The translations under genes and the position numbers were made by a program. The notes beneath the pieces were generated by a model. The model saw nothing but the letters and a program-made list of their open reading frames with translations, did no database searches and was not told where the DNA came from. From CAYZXA01 sp964482335 (GTDB taxonomy: Bacteria > Patescibacteriota > Minisyncoccia > Minisyncoccales > MHMH01): 24,844 bases of DNA. Within the stretch, counting starts at the first letter, position 1. Each line of letters starts with the position of its first letter. Shown piece by piece: positions 22,956 through 24,844 of this stretch. The stretch is taken from contig CAYZXA010000004.1 in the NCBI GenBank assembly GCA_964482335.1, positions 1 to 24,844 on the forward strand, in the 5' to 3' direction.

Positions 22956-23152
22956 TTTGCTGCCTTATTTAAATCCTTTAATAGCTTCTTTAAATCCATC
23001 TGATTAGCAAGGGCTAGTTGTTCTAAGGTTTCTGATTGAGCCGCAGGACAACCAGCACAATGCAGGCCGTAAATCATAAAAATAGAAGCAGCCTTAGGAT
23101 ATTTCTCAATAACTTCGGCAATAGTCATTTCTTTAGTGACTTCTTCTTTCAT
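22952..23152 (-). CDS. DUF1858 redox-disulfide domain protein
   Basis: A 66-residue protein: MTIAEVIEKYPKAASIF leads into the signature GLHCAGCPAAQSETLEQLA, with a CxxC pair typical of the hybrid-cluster-protein-associated (DUF1858) domain, thought to act in redox or metal-sulfur chemistry. The chosen ATG (23152) lies directly below a strong promoter. A longer in-frame reading from a GTG at 23278 would cross the terminator and promoter and is not credible. It heads the flippase-MFS-polX unit. Confidence 0.85.
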   Translation of the reverse strand: MKEEVTKEMTIAEVIEKYPKAASIFMIYGLHCAGCPAAQSETLEQLALANQMDLKKLLKDLNKAAK

Positions 23153-23159
23153 GTATTTT

Positions 23160-23187
23160 ATTATATCAAAAAACTCATCTTTGTTAA
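23160..23187 (-). promoter_or_regulatory. Promoter for the DUF1858-flippase-MFS-polX unit
   Basis: On the minus strand: -35 TTAACA (23182-23187), a 16-base spacer, and TATAAT (23160-23165) preceded by TGA, giving an extended -10. The start site would fall at about 23153-23154, so the ATG at 23152 is leaderless or nearly so. Confidence 0.7.
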
Positions 23188-23191
23188 ATCC

Positions 23192-23227
23192 TAAAAAATA
23201 AAAAGGGTTGCTAACATTTAGCAACCC
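23192..23227 (-). terminator. Rho-independent terminator after the secreted-protein gene
   Basis: A perfect 10-bp stem (23205-23214 with 23218-23227: GGGTTGCTAA and complement) closes a 3-base loop and is followed on the minus strand by TTTTTATTTTTT. It ends the unit that starts at the promoter 23897-23924 and separates it from the DUF1858 unit. Confidence 0.9.
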
Positions 23228-23281
23228 CTTGTGGTCGAGAAACTTAGAGAGCAGTTTTGGAGTGCGCGCTCCGGGCACCGG

Positions 23282-23779
23282 TTAGTAAGGGATTAGGTTG
23301 TGCTCGAACAGGTATGAGCTTTGGTGCCAACCGGTCATTTTCATTCCAGTGACATCGCTGGACAGAATGAGCCAAATCTTGTACCCTTCTTCTCCTTCTT
23401 CTCCGCTGGGACCGATGTCAACGTCTGTACCCTGTATGTGGACATTTCCCTCGGTATCTGCCACGCTATTGCCAATCACGGTCACGTCCGGCCAGCCATT
23501 GTATTTAACCAGGGTATAACCTGTACCAGGGACAAGTCCGTGCCCGTTGAAGACAGCATCGATAGTGGTACTTTCGAGCTTGTAATTCATTTTCCCCCAG
23601 GCGCCATCCCAGACAATATTCCAGTCGGCATCCTTCTCGTAGAGATACAACTTGCCCGCTTTGTCGTTGGCCGGGTTATCACCTTTGGCAGCGAGGGCCG
23701 CGGAGACCGGCACAATCAAAGCAACAATCAGAGCTATTGTTAGTCCTACTCCCAAAATCTTGGAAAGTCTTTTCTTCAT
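23282..23779 (-). CDS. Secreted protein of unknown function with a GC-rich gene
   Basis: A 165-residue protein with a clear signal peptide: basic MKKR, a hydrophobic core through about residue 25, and an AxA-type site (SAALA-AKGD). The mature part has a WDGAWGKMNYKL segment, NGHGLVPGTGYTLVKYNGWPD, an acidic GEEGEEGY stretch, and ends KMTGWHQSSYLFEHNLIPY. I recall similar secreted proteins in Chloroflexota and some archaeal metagenomes, but that comes from memory. The gene is richer in GC than the flanks (33 of 60 bases in 23401-23460, against 19 of 60 in 22801-22860). RBS GAGG sits 6 bases before the ATG. It has its own promoter and terminator. Confidence 0.82.
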   Translation of the reverse strand: MKKRLSKILGVGLTIALIVALIVPVSAALAAKGDNPANDKAGKLYLYEKDADWNIVWDGAWGKMNYKLESTTIDAVFNGHGLVPGTGYTLVKYNGWPDVTVIGNSVADTEGNVHIQGTDVDIGPSGEEGEEGYKIWLILSSDVTGMKMTGWHQSSYLFEHNLIPY

Positions 23780-23896
23780 CTATTACCTCAGTTCTTTTTA
23801 TTTTCCGTCTTTCCGGAACGTCATTCGCTCTCTAAGCTTCTACTACTTCTAAATTAAGGTACTAAAAATGGAGCTTGTTTATTCTCCAATAAATTT

Positions 23897-23924
23897 AGTT
23901 TACTCTTTTTTAAAAAAACGTCAA
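23897..23924 (-). promoter_or_regulatory. Sigma70-type promoter for the secreted-protein gene
   Basis: On the minus strand: TTGACG (23919-23924), a 16-base spacer, and TAAACT (23897-23902). The start is near 23890, giving a leader of about 110 bases. Positions 23780-23995 hold nothing else except this promoter, the leader and the terminator at 23931-23970. Confidence 0.6.
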
Positions 23925-23930
23925 GTCTTA

Positions 23931-23970
23931 CAAAAAGAAAAAAGGACCACTAAGATATTTGCGGTCCTTT
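23931..23970 (-). terminator. Rho-independent terminator after the XRE regulator gene
   Basis: AAAGGACC at 23941-23948 pairs with GGTCCTTT at 23963-23970 over a 14-base loop. On the minus strand the stem is followed by TTTTCTTTTT. Confidence 0.78.
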
Positions 23971-23995
23971 GCTTATCCTTTGCTCAATCTATAGA

Positions 23996-24355
23996 TTAGG
24001 GTTTTCCTGGGCCTGCAACCCTCTTTCTCAAAGCCCTAAGCATCACATTGATAGAGCGTCGTATTATAGTAAGTTCTCGTATCATTGTCTGTGCAAGACG
24101 GAGATCAAAACCACTACCGCTTTTCCCAGGAGATCGGTGCCCAGCTAAGGTAAGCAGGTCATCCTCATTAAATCCTAAGGGTTGAGCAATCTTCCGGAGA
24201 ACAAGTGCTGAAGGAAAACGCTCTCCTCTTTCAATACGACCTAAATGAGATGTTGAAACACCTGACTTATCTCTCAACTCGCGCAAGGTCAGTGGTATTA
24301 AAATTCTCTGCTCTTTGATAATTATGCCTATTATGTCTTTCTGCTCTTGAACCAT
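23996..24355 (-). CDS. XRE-family helix-turn-helix regulator
   Basis: A 119-residue protein with an N-terminal XRE/Cro-type HTH (about 8-65): IIKEQRILIPLTLRELRDKSGVSTSHLGRIERGERFPSA is typical, including the recognition helix around TSHLGRIERG. The C-terminal part (75-119) is a basic helical region with no recognised domain. Its Shine-Dalgarno AAGGAGGA (24361-24368) lies within the last codons of the upstream HTH gene, 2 bases of which separate the stop from the ATG, so the pair is co-translated. Base composition is higher in GC than the host (29 of 60 in 24121-24180). Targets are unknown. Confidence 0.85.
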   Translation of the reverse strand: MVQEQKDIIGIIIKEQRILIPLTLRELRDKSGVSTSHLGRIERGERFPSALVLRKIAQPLGFNEDDLLTLAGHRSPGKSGSGFDLRLAQTMIRELTIIRRSINVMLRALRKRVAGPGKP

Positions 24356-24357
24356 AA

Positions 24358-24582
24358 TTATCCTCCTTCCTCTTCAATATAAAAAAGTTCATCAAGCGTT
24401 TTATCAGGAAAAGCCTTTACTGCTCCAACAATAAATTTCCCATTAATTCCACGATCGCCATTTTGTACTCGGTAAATCTGACTTGTTGATATGCCCATGA
24501 CTTGAGCTAAAATAGGCAAACTCGCATACCTTTCATCTTCCTCGACTAACTTAAAAACTCTTGTTTTTAATTCCATCCTCAC
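24358..24582 (-). CDS. Small helix-turn-helix regulator
   Basis: About 74 residues. A single HTH lies around LPILAQVMGISTSQIYRVQNGDRG, followed by a short C-terminal part (FIVGAVKAFPDKTLDELFYI). I recall similar short regulators in Chloroflexota-like genomes; no targets are known. The start is decided by the AAAGGAGGTG ribosome-binding site (24589-24597), 8 bases before GTG 24582; ATG 24576 is the other option, while a GTG at 24609 lies upstream of the site. Its last codons supply the RBS of the XRE gene. Confidence 0.75.
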   Translation of the reverse strand: MRMELKTRVFKLVEEDERYASLPILAQVMGISTSQIYRVQNGDRGINGKFIVGAVKAFPDKTLDELFYIEEEGG

Positions 24583-24588
24583 CGCAAG

Positions 24589-24597
24589 CACCTCCTT
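24589..24597 (-). promoter_or_regulatory. Ribosome-binding site that sets the small HTH gene start
   Basis: AAGGAGGTG is close to a full anti-Shine-Dalgarno match and lies 8 bases before GTG 24582. Confidence 0.6.
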
Positions 24598-24650
24598 TAC
24601 TTTGTTCACTTTCTTCTTCCTATAATATTTTTAATCCTCCTAACTATGAG

Positions 24651-24679
24651 ATTATACCGAATAAAGAAATTTCTGTCAA
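24651..24679 (-). promoter_or_regulatory. Perfect consensus sigma70 promoter for the two HTH genes
   Basis: On the minus strand: TTGACA (24674-24679), exactly 17 bases, then TATAAT (24651-24656). The -35 overlaps the DUF72 stop codon at 24676-24678. The start is near 24644, leaving a leader of about 60 bases that contains an unused AGGAGG. Confidence 0.88.
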
Positions 24680-24844
24680 TCCTTGTAGAATTTTAAAAGT
24701 TCTTTGGCATTTTTTATCGCATAGCCATAGGCATCGTTATTAAAATAGACAAAAACATCTTTTCTTTGCTTCAGCCATTTCCTTATTGCCTGAGATAAAT
24801 CTTTTAATTCTTTCTTGGTGTAACTTGAAGAAAACATTACTTTT
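24676..24844 (-). CDS. DUF72 family protein, C-terminal fragment
   Basis: The last 55 residues of a protein that continues past the right edge. The reading frame ends TGA at 24676. The stretch DVFVYFNNDAYGYAIKNAKELL matches the conserved C-terminal FNN-D motif of the DUF72 (YecE-like) TIM-barrel family, whose function is not established. Cut by the window end, not by a mutation. Confidence 0.8.
   Translation of the reverse strand, partial: KVMFSSSYTKKELKDLSQAIRKWLKQRKDVFVYFNNDAYGYAIKNAKELLKFYKD

Noticed and set aside
23153..23278. Extended DUF1858 reading frame from a GTG at 23278
   Set aside because: It would pass through a perfect terminator hairpin and the promoter, and the added residues resemble nothing.
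23228..23281. Possible tRNA or tRNA fragment in the GC-rich stretch
   Set aside because: No T-arm consensus, no cloverleaf and no acceptor pairing could be found.
23321..23743. 140-residue plus-strand open frame opposite the secreted protein
   Set aside because: It is a by-product of the GC-rich gene on the minus strand; no ribosome-binding site and no family features, while the minus-strand product has a clear signal peptide.
1..24844. CRISPR arrays, insertion sequences, rRNA or tRNA genes, UGA recoding
   Set aside because: No repeat arrays, transposase motifs or rRNA sequence were seen, and TGA ends several genes at family-typical positions (smpB, panD, infC).

Overview
The window looks like a chromosomal stretch from a small-genome bacterium, most probably a Candidate Phyla Radiation (Patescibacteria) member, perhaps Parcubacteria-like. 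This is inference from very tight packing (ATGA and TAA-N-ATG junctions throughout), low GC in most genes, divergent aminoacyl-tRNA synthetases with altered HIGH motifs, short family members (RsmI, a half-size MFS protein), and several promoters made mainly of an extended -10. TGA serves as an ordinary stop, so this is not a UGA-recoding lineage. No tRNA, rRNA, CRISPR array or insertion sequence was seen.

Layout. (1) 2750 to 71, minus: metG, tatD and a NadR-like P-loop kinase, ending at a strong hairpin at 22-49. (2) 2799-3248, plus: a small membrane protein whose 3' end overlaps rsmI. (3) 9130 to 3229, minus: a membrane-anchored surface protein, glyS, an M16 peptidase, an AI-2E-type membrane protein and rsmI. 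(4) 15602 to 9194, minus: panD, argS, an ileS carrying an inserted histidine-phosphatase domain, a basic protein of unknown function, and recO. (5) 15643 to 17442, plus: smpB, ssrA (tmRNA), infC, rpmI and rplT, a translation and ribosome-rescue block so compact that the tmRNA overlaps the smpB stop codon and infC starts at a TTG directly after the tmRNA; a bidirectional terminator follows. (6) 23152 to 17513, minus: a DUF1858 redox protein, a flippase-like membrane protein, a six-helix MFS protein, polX, a Nudix hydrolase, an Ogt-type alkyltransferase and a PurF-like protein with Ser in place of the catalytic Cys. (7) 24582 to 23282, minus: a more GC-rich segment with two helix-turn-helix regulators and a secreted protein, each with strong Shine-Dalgarno sequences and near-consensus promoters; it looks acquired. 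(8) The C-terminal end of a DUF72 protein runs off the right edge.

Most of the window is translation (four aminoacyl-tRNA synthetases, IF-3, L35, L20, RsmI, tmRNA-SmpB), with DNA repair (RecO, PolX, Ogt), nucleotide housekeeping (Nudix) and envelope functions. The points most worth following are the histidine-phosphatase domain inside IleRS and the smpB/ssrA/infC overlap, which could make smpB mRNA a substrate of its own product.
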